A stretch of 64,000 nucleotides of DNA. It comes from Euptelea pleiosperma (Eukaryota; Streptophyta; Magnoliopsida; Ranunculales; Eupteleaceae). Made by a program: the position numbers and the translations under genes. Below, piece after piece: positions 36,101-49,190 of the stretch; position 1 is the stretch's first letter, and each line of letters begins with the position of its first letter. The notes below the pieces were generated by a model. The model did no database searches, was not told the DNA's origin, and saw nothing but the letters and a program-made list of their open reading frames with translations. The DNA lies in the NCBI GenBank assembly GCA_035048495.1, contig JASUTR010000243.1, positions 310,001-374,000 of the forward strand, in the 5' to 3' direction.

Positions 36101-39100
36101 TCAAATCTGTTTAATCAATAGTAATAGAAGAGTTTGAGTCAAATTATGAGGTCCGGTTGCGAAAAAGTCACAAGTTATAGGCTTCGGAATGTATCACACA
36201 AACTAAGTCCAATTTGTGACGTTGACGAACGGATGGAGCTAACTTGTTTCGACTGTCACGAAACTTGTTCCAACACTTCAAATGTGTTGAAACAATAGTA
36301 ATGGAAGAGTTTGAGTTCAATTACGAGGTCCGGTTGCGAAAAAGTCACAAGTTATAGGCTTCGGAATGTAACACACAAACTGAGTCCAATTAAAGACATG
36401 GACGCACGGACGGAGCTAACTTGTTTCGACTATCCCGAATCTTGTTCCAACACTTCAAATGTGTTGAAACAGTAGTAATGGAAGAATTCCAGTCGAATTA
36501 CGAGGTCCGATTGGGAAAAAGTCACAAATTATAGGCTTCGGAACGTAACACACTAACTGAGTCCAATTTGAGACGTTGACGCACGGATGGAGCTAACTTG
36601 TTTCGACTGTCCCAAATCTTGTTCCAACACTTCAAATGTGTTGAAACAATAGTAATGGAAGAGTTTGAGTTAAATTATGAGGTTCGGTTGCGACAAAGTC
36701 ACAAGTTATAGGCTTCGGAATGTAAAACACTAACTGAGTCCAATTTGAGACGTTGACGCACGGATGGAGGTAACTTGTTTCGACCATACCGAATCTTGGT
36801 CCAACACTTCAGATGTGTTGAAACAATAGTAATGGAAGAGTTTAAGTAAAATTACGAGGTCCGGTTGCGACAAAGTCACAAGTTATATGCTTTGGAATGT
36901 AACACACAAACTGAGTCCAATTTCAGACGTTGACGTACGGATGGAGCTAACTTTGTTCGACTGTCATGAATCTTGTTCCAACACTTCAAAAGTGTTGAAA
37001 CTATAGTAATAGAAGAGTTTGAGTCTAATTACGAGATCCGATTTCGAAAAAGTCACAAGTTATAGGCTTCAGAATGTGAGACACAAACTGAGTCTAATTT
37101 GAGATGTTGACGCACGGATAGAGCTAACTTGTTTCTACTGTCACGAATCTTGTTCCAACAATTCAAATTTGTTAAAACAATAGTAATGGAAGAGTTTGAG
37201 TCCAATTACAAGGTCCGATTGCTAAAAAGCCATAAGTTATAGGCTTCGGAATGTAACACACAAACTGAGTCCAATTAAAGACATTGACGCACGGATGGAG
37301 CTAACTTCTTTCGCCTGTCCCGAATCTTGTTCCAACACTTCAAATGTGTTGAAACAATAGTAATGGAAGAGTTTGAGTTAAATTATGAGGTTCGGTTGCG
37401 ACAAAGTCACAAGTTATAGGCTTCGGAATGTAACACACTAACTGAGTCCAATTTTAGACGTTGACGCACGGATGGAGGTAACTTGTTTCGACTATACCGA
37501 ATCTTGTTCCAACACTTCAGATGTGTTGAAACAATAGTAATGGAAGAGTTTAAGTAAAATTACGAGGTCCGGTTGCGACAAAGTCACAAGTTATATGCTT
37601 TGGAATGTAACACACAAACTGAGTCCAATTTCAGACGTTGACGTACGGATGGAGCTAACTTTGTTCGACTGTCATGAATCTTGTTCCAACACTTCAAAAG
37701 TGTTGAAACAATAGTAATAGAAGAGTTTGAGTCTAATTACGAGATCCGATTTCGAAAAAGTCACAAATTATAGGCTTAGGAATGTAAAACACAAACTGAG
37801 TCCAATTTCAGAAGTTGACGCACGGATAGAGCTAACTTGTTTCGACTGTCCCAAATCTTGTTCCAACACTTCAAATCTGTTGAATCAATAGTAATAGAAG
37901 AGTTTGAGTCAAATTATGAGGTCCGGTTGCGAAAAAGTCACAAGTTATAGGCTTCGGAATGTATCACACAAACTAAGTCCAATTTGTGACGTTGACGAAC
38001 GGATGGAGCTAACTTGTTTCGACTGTCACGAAACTTGTTCCAACACTTCAAATGTGTTGAAACAATAGTAATGGAAGAGTTTGAGTTCAATTACGAGGTC
38101 CGGTTGCGAAAAAGTCACAAGTTATAGGCTTCGGAATGTAACACACAAACTGAGTCCAATTAAAGACATTGACGCACGGACGGAGCTAACTTGTTTTGAC
38201 TGTCCCGAATCTTGTTCCAACACTTCAAATGTGTTGAAACAGTAGTAATGGAAGAATTCGAGTCAAATTACGAGGTCCGATTGGGAAAAAGTCACAAGTT
38301 ATAGGCTTCGGAACGTAACACACTAACTGAGTCCAATTTGAGACGTTGACGCACGGATGGAGCTAACTTGTTTCGACTGTCCCAAATCTTGTTCCAACAC
38401 TTCAAATCTGTTGAAACAATAGTAATGGAAGAGTTTGAGTCCAATTACAAGGTCTGGTTGTGAAGAAGTCACAAGTTATAGGCTTCAGAATGTGAGACAA
38501 ACTGAGTCCAATTTGAGACGTTGACGCACGGATGGAGCTAACTTGTTTCGACTGTCACGAATCTTGAGCCAACACTTCAAATGTGTTGAAACAATAGTAA
38601 TGGAATAGTTGGAGTCCAATTACGAGGTCCGATTGCGAAAAAGTCAAAAGTTATAGGCTTTGAAATGTAACTCACAAACTGAGTCCAATTAAAGACATTG
38701 ACGCATGGATGGAGCTAACTTGTTTCGACTGTCCCGAATCTTGTTCCAACACTTCAAATGTGTTGAAACAATAGTAGTGGAAGAATTCGAGTCTAATTAC
38801 GAGGTCCGGTTGCGAAAAAGTCACAAGTTATAGGCTTCGGAATGTAACTCACAAACTGAGTCCAATTTCAGACGTTGACGCACGGATGGAGCTAACTTGT
38901 TTCGACTGTCATGAATCTTGTTCCAACACTTCAAAAGTGTTGAAACAATAGTAATGGAAGAGTTTGAGTAAAATTACGAGGTCCGGTTGCGACAAAGTCA
39001 CAAGTTATAGGCTTCGGAATGTAACACTCAAACTGAGTCCAATTTGAGACGTTGACGCACGGATGGAGCTAACTTGTTTCTACTGTCACGAATCTTGTTC

Positions 39101-39834
39101 CAACAATTCAAATTTGTTAAAACAATAGTAATGGAAGAGTTTGAGTCCAATTACGAGGTCCGATTGCTAAAAAGCCATAAGTTATAGGCTTCGGAATGTA
39201 ACACACAAACTTAGTCCAATTAAAGACATTGATGCACGGATGGAGCTAACTTCTTTCGACTGTCCCGAATCTTGTTCCAACACTTCAAATGTGTTGAAAC
39301 AATTGTAATGGAAGAGTTTGAATAAAATTATGAGGTCCGGTTGCGACAAAGTCACAAGTTATAGGCTTCGGAATGTAACAAACAAACTGGGTCCAATTTG
39401 AGACGTTGGCGCACGGATGGAGCTAACTTGTTTCTACTGTCCCGAATCTTGTTCCAACACTTCAAATGTGTTGAAACAATAGTAATGGAAGAGTTTGAGT
39501 AAAATTATGAGGTCCGGTTGCGACAAAGTCACAAGGTATAGGCTTCGGAATGTAACACACAAACTGAGTCCAATTTGAGACGTTGACGCACGGATGGAGC
39601 TAACTTGTTTCTACTGTCACGAATCTTGTTCCAAGAATTCAAATGTTTGAAAACAATAGTAATGGAATAGTTTGAGTCCAATTACAAGGTCCGATTACTA
39701 AAAAGCCATAAGTTATAGGCTTGGGAATGTAACATACAAATTGAGTCCAATTAGAGACGTTGACGCACGGATAGAGCTAACTTGTTTCGACTGTCCCGAA
39801 TCTTGTTCCAACACTTCAAATGTGTTGAAACAAT
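33163..39834 (+). repeat. 38-monomer satellite block, copy B
   Basis: This is the partner of 26439-33110. It is separated from copy A by a 52-bp stretch (33111-33162) taken from another monomer type (gagttaaattatgaggttcgg), so the joint is a chimeric monomer. After 39834 the array goes on with gattccaattacgattttcgg, the order also seen after the same monomer at 1500, 14220, 49340 and 62056. Confidence 0.9.
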
Positions 39835-42800
39835 TGTAATGGAAGAGTTTGATTCCAATTACGATTTTCGGTTGCGAAAAAGTCACAAGTTATAGGCTTC
39901 GGAATGTAACACACAAACTGAGTCTAATTTGAGACGTTGACGCATGGATGGAGCTAACTTGTTTCTACTGTCACGAATCTTGTTCCAACAATTCAAATTT
40001 GTCAAAACAATTGTAATGGAAGAGTTTGAGTCCAATTACAAAGTCCGATTGCTAAAAAGCCATAAGTTATAGGCTTCGGAATGTAACACACAAACTGAGT
40101 CCGATTAAAAACATTGATGCACGGATGGAGCTAACTTGTTTCGACTGTCCCGAATCTTGTTCCAACACTTCAAATGTGTTGAAACAATTGTAATGGAAGA
40201 GTTTGAGTCTAATTAGGAGGTCCGGTTGCGAAAAAGTCGCAAGTTATAGGCTTCGGAATGTAACAAACAAACTGAGTCCAATTATAGACATTGAGGCACG
40301 GATGGAGATAACTTGTTTCGACGGTCCCAAATCTTGTTCCAACACTTCAAATTTGTTGAAACAATAGTAATGGAAGAGTTTGAGTACAATTACGAGGTCT
40401 GGTTGCGAAAAAGTCACAAGTTATAGGCTTCAGAATGTGAGACACAAACTGAGTCTAATTTGAGATGTTGACGCACGGATAGAGCTAACTTGTTTCTACT
40501 GTCACGAATCTTGTTCCAACAATTCAAATTTGTTAAAACAATAGTAATGGAAGAGTTTGAGTCCAATTACAAGGTCCGATTGCTAAAAAGCCATAAGTTA
40601 TAGGCTTCGAAATGTAACATACAAACTTAGTCCAATTTGCGACGCTGACGCACGGATGGAGCTAACTTGTTTCGACTGTCCCGAATCTTGTTCCAACACT
40701 TCAAATGTGTTGAAACAACAGTAATGGAAGAGTTTGAGTAAAATTACGAGGTCCGGTTGTGACAAAGTCACAAGTTATAGGCCTCGGAATGTAACACACA
40801 AACTGAGTCCAATTTGAGACGTTGACGCACAGATGGAGCTAACTTTTTTCTACTGTCCCGAATCTTGTTCCAACACTACAAATCTGTTGAAACAATAGTA
40901 ATGGAAGAGTTCGAGTCTAATTACGAGATCCGATTGCGAAAAAGTCACAAATTATAGGCTTAGGAATGTAACACACAAACTGAGTCCAATTTGAGATGTT
41001 GACGCACGGATGGAGCTAACTTGTTTCGACTGTCCCAAATCTTGTTCCAACACTTCAAATCTGTTGAATCAATAGTAATGGAAGAGCTTGAGTCAAATTA
41101 TGAGGTCCGATTGCGAAAAAGTCACAAGTTATAGGCTTCGGAATGTATCACACAAACTAAGTCCAATTTGAGACGTTGACGAACGGATGGAGCTAACTTG
41201 TTTCGACTGTTACGAATCTTGTTCCAACACTTCAAATGTGTTGAAACAATAGTAATGGAAGAGTTGGAGTTCAATTACGAGGTCCGGTTGCGAAAAAGTC
41301 ACAAGTTATATGCTTCGGTATGTAACACACAAACTGAGTCCAATTAAAGACATTGACGCATGGATGGAGCTAACTTGTTTCGACTGTCCCGAATCTTGTT
41401 CCAACACTTCAAATGTGTTGAAACAATAGTAATGGAAGAATTCGAGTCTAATTACGAGGTCCGGTTGCGAAAAAGTCACAAGTTATAGGCTTCGGAATGT
41501 ACCACACAAACTGAGTCCAATTTGAGTCGTTGACGCACGGATGGAGCTAAGTTGTTTCTACACTCACGAATCTTGTTCCAACAATTCAAATGTCTTAAAA
41601 CAATAGTAATGTAATAGTTTGAGTCCAATTACGAGGTCCGATTGCTAAAAAGCCATAAGTTATAGTCTTCTGAATGTAACATACAAACTGAGACCAATTT
41701 GAGACGTTGGCGCATGGATGGAGCTAACTTGTTTCTACTGTCACGAATCTTGTTCCAACGATTCAAATTTGTTAAAACAATAGTAATGGAAGAGTTTGAG
41801 TCCAATTACAAGGTCCGATTGCTAAAAAGCCATAAGTTATAGGCTTCGGAATGTAACACACAAACTGAGTCCAATTTGAGACGTTGACGCACGGATGGAG
41901 CTAACTTGTTTCTACTGTCACGAATCTTGTTCCAATAATTCAAATTTGTTAAAACATTAGTAATGGAAGAGTTTGAGTCCAATTACAAGGTCCGATTGCT
42001 AAAAAGCCATAAGTTATAGGCTTCGGAATGCAACATACAAACTGAGTCCAATTTGAGACGTTGACGCACGGATGGAGCTAACTTGTTTCGATGTCCCGAA
42101 TCTTGTTCCAACACTTCAAATGTGTTGAAACAATAGTAGCGGAAGAATTCGAGTCTAATTACGAGGTCCGGTTGCGAAAAAGTCACAAGTTATAGGCTTC
42201 GGAATGTAACTCACAAACTGAGTCCAATTAAAGACATGGACGCACGGACGGAGCTAACTTGTTTCGACTATCCCGAATCTTGTTCCAACACTTCAAATGT
42301 GTTGAAACAGTAGTAATGGAAGAATTCGAGTCGAATTACGAGGTCCGATTGGGAAAAAGTCACAAGTTATAGCCTTCGGAACGTAACACACTAACTGAGT
42401 CCAATTTGAGACGTTGACGCACGGATGGAGCTAACTTGTTTCGACTGTCCCAAATCTTGTTCCAACACTTCAAATCTGTTGAAACAATAGTAATGGAAGA
42501 GTTTGAGTCCAATTACAAGGTCTGGTTGCGAAGAAGTCACAAGTTATAGGCTTCAGAATGTGAGACACAAACTGAGTCCAATTTGAGACGTTGACGCACG
42601 GATGGAGCTAACTTGTTTCGACTGTCACGAATCCTGATCCAACACTTCAAATCTGTTGAAACAATAGTAATGGAATAGTTGGAGTCCAATTACGAGGTCT
42701 GATTGCGAAAAAGTCAAAAGTTATAGGCTTTGAAATGTAACTCACAAACTGAGTCCAATTAAAGACATTGACGCATGGATGGAGCTAACTTGTTTCGACT

Positions 42801-45800
42801 GTCCCGAATCTTGTTCCAACACTTCAAATGTGTTGAAACAATAGTAGTGGAAGAATTTGAGTCTAATTACGAGGTCCGGTTGCGAAAAAGTCACAAGTTA
42901 TAGGCTTCGGAATGTAACTCACAAACTGAGTCCAATTTCAGACGATGACGAACGGATGGACCTAACTTGTTTCGACTGTCATGAATCTTGTTCCAACACT
43001 TCAAAAGTGTTCAAACAATAGTAATGGAAGAGTTTGAGTAAAATTACAAGGTCCGGTTGCGACAAAGTCACAAGTTATAGGCTTCGGAATGTAACACTCA
43101 AACTGAGTCCAATTTGAGACGTTGATGCACGGATGGAGCTAACTTGTTTCTACTGTCACGAATCTTGTTCCAACAATTCAAATTTGTTAAAACAATAGTA
43201 ATGGAAGAGTTTGAGTCCAATTACAAGGTCCGATTCCTAAAAAGCCATATTTTATAGGCTTCGGAATGTAACACACAAACTGAGTCCAATTAAAGACATT
43301 GACGCACGGATGGAGCTAACTTCTTTCGCCTGTCCTGAATCTTGTTCCAACACTTCAAATGTGTTGAAACAATAGTAATGGAAGAGTTTGAGTTAAATTA
43401 TGAGGTTCGGTTGCGACAAACTCACAAGTTATAGGCTTCGGAATGTAACACACTAACTGAGTCCAATTTGAGACGTTGACGCACGGATGGAGGTAACTTG
43501 TTTCGACTATACCGAATCTTGGTCCAACACTTCAGATGTGTTGAAACAATAGTAATGGAAGAGTTTAAGTAAAATTACGAGGTCCGGTTGCGACAAAGTC
43601 ACAAGTTATATGCTTTGGAATGTAACTCACAAACTGAGTCCAATTTCAGACGTTGACGTACGGATGGAGCTAACTTTGTTCGACTGTCATGAATCTTGTT
43701 CCAACACTTCAAAAGTGTTGAAACAATAGTAATGGAAGAGTTTGAGTCTAATTACAAGATCCGATTTCGAAAAAGTCACAAATTATAGGCTTAGGAATGT
43801 AAAACACAAACTGAGTCCAATTTCAGATGTTGACGCACGGATGGAGCTAACTTGTTTCGACTGTCCCAAATCTTGTTCCAACACTTCAAATCTGTTGAAT
43901 CAATAGTAATAGAAGAGTTTGAGTCAAATTATGAGGTCCGGTTGCGAAAAAGTCACAAGTTATAGGCTTCGGAATGTATCACACAAACTAAGTCCAATTT
44001 GTGACGTTGACGAACGGATGGAGCTAACTTGTTTCGACTGTCACGAAACTTGTTCCAACACTTCAAATGTGTTGAAACAATAGTAATGGAAGAGTTTGAG
44101 TTCAATTACGAGGTCCGGTTGCGAAAAAGTCACAAGTTATAGGCTTCGGAATGTAACACACAAACTGAGTCCAATTAAAGACATGGACGCACGGACGGAG
44201 CTAACTTGTTTCGACTATCCCGAATCTTGTTCCAACACTTCAAATGTGTTGAAACAGTAGTAATGGAAGAATTCGAGTCGAATTACGAGGTCCGATTGGG
44301 AAAAAGTCACAAGTTATAGCCTTCGGAGCGTAACACACTAACTGAGTCCAATTTGAGACGTTGACGCACGGATGGAGCTAACTTGTTTCGACTGTCCCAA
44401 ATCTTGTTCCAACACTTCAAATCTGTTGAAACAATAGTAATGGAAGAGTTTGAGTCCAATTACAAGGTCTGGTTGCGAAGAAGTCACAAGTTATAGGTTT
44501 CAGAATGTGAGACACAAACTGAGTCCAATTTGAGACGTTGACGCACGGATGGAGCTAACTTGTTTCGACTGTCACGAATCTTGATCCAACACTTCAAATC
44601 TGTTGAAACAATAGTAATGGAATAGTTGGAGTCCAATTACGAGGTCTGATTGCGTAAAAGTCAAAAGTTATAGGCTTTGAAATGTAACTCACAAACTGAG
44701 TCCAATGAAAGACATTGACGCATGGATGGAGCTAACTTGTTTCGACTGTCCCGAATCTTGTTCCAACACTTCAAATGTGTTGAAACAATAGTAGTGGAAG
44801 AATTCGAGTCTAATTACGAGGTCCGGTTGCGAAAAAGTCACAAGTTATAGGCTTCGGAATGTAACTCACAAACTGAGTCCAATTTCAGACGATGACGAAC
44901 GGATGGACCTAACTTGTTCCGACTGTCATGAATCTTGTTCCAACACTTCAAAAGTGTTCAAACAATAGTAATGGAAGAGTTTGAGTAAAATTACAAGGTC
45001 CGGTTGCGACAAAGTCACAAGTTATAGGCTTCGGAATGTAACACTCAAACTGAGTCCAATTTGAGACGTTGATGCACGGATGGAGCTAACTTGTTTCTAC
45101 TGGCACGAATCTTGTTCCAACAATTCAAATTTGTTAAAACAATAGTAATGGAAGAGTTTGAGTCCAATTACAAGGTCCGATTGCTAAAAAGCCATAAGTT
45201 ATAGGCTTCGGAATTAAACACACAAACTGAGTCCAATTAAAGACATTGACGCACGGATGGAGCTAACTTCTTTCGCCTGTCCCGAATCTTGTTCCAACAC
45301 TTCAAATGTGTTGAAACAATAGTAATGGAAGAGTTTGAGTTAAATTATGAGGTTCGGTTGCGACAAAGTCACAAGTTATAGGCTTCGGAATGTAACACAC
45401 TAACTGAGTCCAATTTGAGACGTTGACGCACGGAAGGAGGTAACTTGTTTCGACTATACCGAATCTTGTTCCAACACTTCAGATGTGTTGAAACAATAGT
45501 AATGGAAGAGTTTAAGTAAAATTACGAGGTCCGGTTGCGACAAAGTCACAAGTTATATGCTTTGGAATGTAACACACAAACTGCGTCCGATTTCAGACGT
45601 TGACGTACGGATGGAGCTAACTTTGTTCGACTGTCATGAATCTTGTTCCAACACTTCAAAAGTGTTGAAACAATAGTAATAGAAGAGTTTGAGTCTAATT
45701 ACGAAATCCGATTTCGAAAAAGTCACAAGTTATAGGCTTCAGAATGTGAGACACAAACTGAGTCTAATTTGAGATGTTGACGCACGGATAGAGCTAACTT

Positions 45801-48349
45801 GTTTCTACTGTCACGAATCTTGTTCCAACAATTCAAATTTGTTAAAACAATAGTAATGGAAGAGTTTGAGTCCAATTACAAGGTCCGATTGCTAAAAAGC
45901 CATAAGCTATAGGCTTCGGAATGTAACACACAAACTGAGTCCAATTAAAGACATTGACGCACGAATGGAGCTAACTTCTTTCGCCTGTCCCGAATCTTGT
46001 TCCAACACTTCAAATGTGTTGAAACAATAGTAATGGAAGAGTTTGAGTTAAATTATGAGGTTCGGTTGCGACAAAGTCACAAGTTATAGGCTTCGGAATG
46101 TAACACACTAACTGAGTCCAATTTGAGACGTTGACGCACGGATGGAGGTAACTTGTTTCGACTATACCGAATCTTGTTCCAACACTTCAGATGTGTTGAA
46201 ACAATAGTAATGGAAGAGTTTAAGTAAAATTACGAGGTCCGGTTGCGACAAAGTCACAAGTTATATGCTTTGGAATGTAACACACAAACTGAGGCCAATT
46301 TCAGACGTTGACATACGGATGGAGCTAACTTTGTTCGACTGCCATGAATCTTGTTTCAACACTTCAAAAGTGTTGAAACAATAGTAATAGAAGAGTTTGA
46401 GTCTAATTACGAGATCCAATTTTGAAAAAGTCACAAATTATAGGCTTAGGAATGTTGAACACAAACTGAGTCCAATTTCAGATGTTGACGCACGGATGGA
46501 GCTAACTTGTTTCGACTGTCCCAAATCTTGTTCCAACACTTCAAATCTGTTGAATCAATAGTAATAGAAGAGTTTGAGTCAAATTATGAGGTCCGGTTGC
46601 GAAAAAGTCACAAGTTATAGGCTTCGGAATGTATCACACAAACTAAGTCCAATTTGTGACGTTGACGAACGGATGGAGCTAACTTGTTTCGACTGTCACG
46701 AAACTTGTTCCAACACTTCAAATGTGTTGAAACAATAGTAATGGAAGAGTTTGAGTTCAATTACGATGTCCGATTGCGAAAAAGTCACAAGTTATAGGCT
46801 TCGGAATGTAACACACAAACTGAGTCCAATTAAAGACATTGACGCACGGACGGAGCTAACTTGTTTCGACTGTCCCGAATCTTGTTCCAACACTTCAAAT
46901 GTGTTGAAACAGTAGTAATGGAAGAATTCGAGTCGAATTACGAGGTCCGATTGGGAAAAAGTCACAAGTTATAGGCTTCGGAACGTAACACACTAACTGA
47001 GTCCAATTTGAGACGTTGACGCACGGATGGAGCTAACTTGTTTCGACTGTCCCAAATCTTGTTCCAACACTTCAAATCTGTTGAAACAATAGTAATAGAA
47101 GAGTTTGAGTCCAATTACAAGGTCTGGTTGCGAAGAAGTCACAAGTTATCGGCTTCAGAATGTGAGACAAACTGAGTCCAATTTGAGACGTTGACGCACG
47201 GATGGAGCTAACTTGTTTCGACTGTCACGAATCTTGATCCAACACTTCAAATGTGTTGAAACAATAGTAATGGAATAGTTGGAGTCCAATTACGAGGTCC
47301 GATTGCGAAAAAGTCAAAAGTTATAGGCTTTGAAATGTAACTCACAAACTGAGTCCAATTAAAGACATTGACGCATGGATGGAGCTAACTTGTTTCGACT
47401 GTCCCGAATCTTGTTCCAACACTTCAAATGTATTGAAACAATAGTAGTGGAAGAATTCGAGTCTAATTACGAGGTCCGGTTGCGAAAAAGTCACAAGTTA
47501 TAGGCTTCGGAATGTAACTCACAAACTGAGTCCAATTTCAGACGTTGACGCACGGATGGAGCTAACTTGTTTCGACTGTCATGAATCTTGTTCCAACACT
47601 TCAAAAGTGTTGAAACAATAGTAATGGAAGAGTTTGAGTAAAATTACGAGGTCCGATTGCGACAAAGTCACAAGTTATAGGCTTCGGAATGTAACACTCA
47701 AACTGAGTCCAATTTGAGACGTTGACGCACGGATGGAGCTAACTTGTTTCTACTGTCATGAATCTTGTTCCAACAATTCAAATTTGTTAAAACAATAGTA
47801 ATGGAAGAGTTTAAGTCCAATTACGAGGTCCGATTGCTAAAAAGCCATAAGTTATAGGCTTCGGAATGTAACACACAAACTTAGTCCAATTAAAGACATT
47901 GATGCACGGATGGAGCTAACTTCTTTCGACTGTCCCGAATCTTGTTCCAACACTTCAAATGTGTTGAAACAATAGTAATGGAAGAGTTTCAATAAAATTA
48001 TGAGCTCCGGTTGCGACAAAGTCACAAGTTATAGGCTTCGGAATGTAACAAACAAACTGGGTCCAATTTGAGACGTTGACGCACGGATGGAGCTAACTTG
48101 TTTCTACTGTCCCGAATCTTGTTCCAACACTTCAAATGTGTTGAAACAATAGTAATGGAAGAGTTTGAGTAAAATTATGAGGTCCGGTTGTGACAAAGTC
48201 ACAAGGTATAGGCTTCGGAATGTAACACACAAACTGAGTCCAATTTGAGACGTTGACGCACGGATGGAGCTAACTTGTTTCTACTGTCACGAATCTTGTT
48301 CCAAGAATTCAAATGTTTGAAAACAATAGTAATGGAATAGTTTGAGTCC

Positions 48350-48365
48350 AATTACAAGGTCCGAT
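48350..48365 (+). repeat. Target-site duplication, left copy
   Basis: AATTACAAGGTCCGAT, satellite sequence directly before the LINE insertion. It is repeated after the poly(A) at 49175-49190; one or two A at its start are ambiguous with the tail. Confidence 0.92.
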
Positions 48366-49176
48366 CACCTGTAATTGAAAGCAAAGGTAAAGCAGTTTGC
48401 TTTTAATGCTACGATCTATTTCATATGGAAGGAACGGAATGATCGTATTTTTCAGAATAAGTTCCTACCTAAGGAACGGGTTTTGCATCTTATTTGTGAT
48501 ACTACGAGAACCAAATTTGCCTCCGGGCTGAAAGTTGAAGATACTCCGACCTCTCGAGAATTTTTTGACTCTTGGCGTATCCCTATTCGGTTCTATCATC
48601 GCGAGCCTATCACCTGTACATGGACAGCACCCTCTCTTCAGGCATGGCTGCTTAATACAGATGGGTCTGTCCGTGGAACCTTTGCTGGGTATGGAGGGAT
48701 TCTCCGAGATTGCTATGGAGTTGCACCCATTGCATACGCTGGAGGGTGTGATAACGTCTCGGTCATTTACCATGAGCTGCAGGCGATTTCATTTGGCATT
48801 AACTTAGCGTTATCTCGTAATATCAAGCACATTCAAGTGGCTACTGACTCTGCACAAGCTGTTGGTATCATTATGGGGAATATGGCCATTCCTTGGCAAG
48901 CTAGGAAGATGGTTCTATCTATTATCCAAAATAGAGACAGATTTGACACTTTTTTGATCTCTCATGTGTTTAGAGAGGTGAATAGGGCAGCAGATTTTCT
49001 TGCCTCTTTTAGTAGCAATCATACATGTCATTTGCTTTCTTTTACTGATTTTCCTCCGGACCTTGTTACCATCCTAGCTGAGGATGCTTCAGGGCATGTA
49101 TATTTTAGAATTTGATTAATAAAGTCTGGTAGGGGTCCGCCTAACCCCAAGCTTAACTCCCAAAAAAAAAAAAAAA
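48366..49176 (+). mobile_element. 5'-truncated L1-type LINE, copy 1
   Basis: About 810 bp inserted in a satellite monomer, flanked by a 16-bp duplication. It contains the last 246 codons of ORF2, then a short 3' UTR with AATAAA at 49118-49123, a GGGGT-N7-ACCCC hairpin at 49132-49148, AAGCTTAA, and a tail of about 15 A. The truncated 5' end, A tail and duplication of this length are the signature of target-primed reverse transcription. The same monomer without the insertion is present at 61885-61900 and at about 32952-32970. Confidence 0.93.
48375..49115 (+). CDS. Partial LINE ORF2: RNase H domain
   Basis: This is the C-terminal end of a plant L1 ORF2 polyprotein. The frame opens at a TTG just after an in-frame TAA at 48372, so there is no genuine start. 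Homology to the second LINE starts at about residue 7 (AFNATIYFIWKERN). Residues 92-210 form an RNase H domain of the type found in plant L1s: D96 in NTDGS, E134 in HELQA, D158 in TDSAQAV, and D207 in NRAAD, with H197 before it. All catalytic acids are present. RT and endonuclease are missing, so the copy cannot move by itself. It ends EDASGHVYFRI, close to the end of the second LINE (EDASGHLYIRS). Identity between the two fragments is roughly 60% by eye, so they are different subfamilies. The uninterrupted frame suggests a young insertion. Confidence 0.85.
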   Translation: MKAKVKQFAFNATIYFIWKERNDRIFQNKFLPKERVLHLICDTTRTKFASGLKVEDTPTSREFFDSWRIPIRFYHREPITCTWTAPSLQAWLLNTDGSVRGTFAGYGGILRDCYGVAPIAYAGGCDNVSVIYHELQAISFGINLALSRNIKHIQVATDSAQAVGIIMGNMAIPWQARKMVLSIIQNRDRFDTFLISHVFREVNRAADFLASFSSNHTCHLLSFTDFPPDLVTILAEDASGHVYFRI

Positions 49177-49190
49177 TTACAAGGTCCGAT
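49175..49190 (+). repeat. Target-site duplication, right copy
   Basis: AATTACAAGGTCCGAT, matching 48350-48365. The satellite monomer then continues with tactaaaaagcc. Confidence 0.92.

Larger units (their letters stand above)
13847..48365 (+). repeat. 177-bp satellite array, segment 2
   Basis: About 195 head-to-tail monomers in one orientation. The first continues, minus about 7 bp, the monomer interrupted at 2892. Monomer types are distinguished by the dyad (ttcaaat flanked by CAC/GTG, CAA/TTG, or CAATCT-type arms) and by the block after it (cggttgcg versus cgattgct). They alternate in longer repeating orders. Within it are an 11-monomer repeat (18.2-24.1 kb), a repair scar at 25117, and the duplicated 38-monomer block (26.4-39.8 kb). 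I saw no other insertion. The many short frames that cross it have no coding signal. Confidence 0.97.

Noticed and set aside
48465..48807. Antisense and frame-shifted ORFs within LINE copy 1 (and 55902-56120 in copy 2)
   Set aside because: They are shadows of the RNase H and zinc-binding reading frames.
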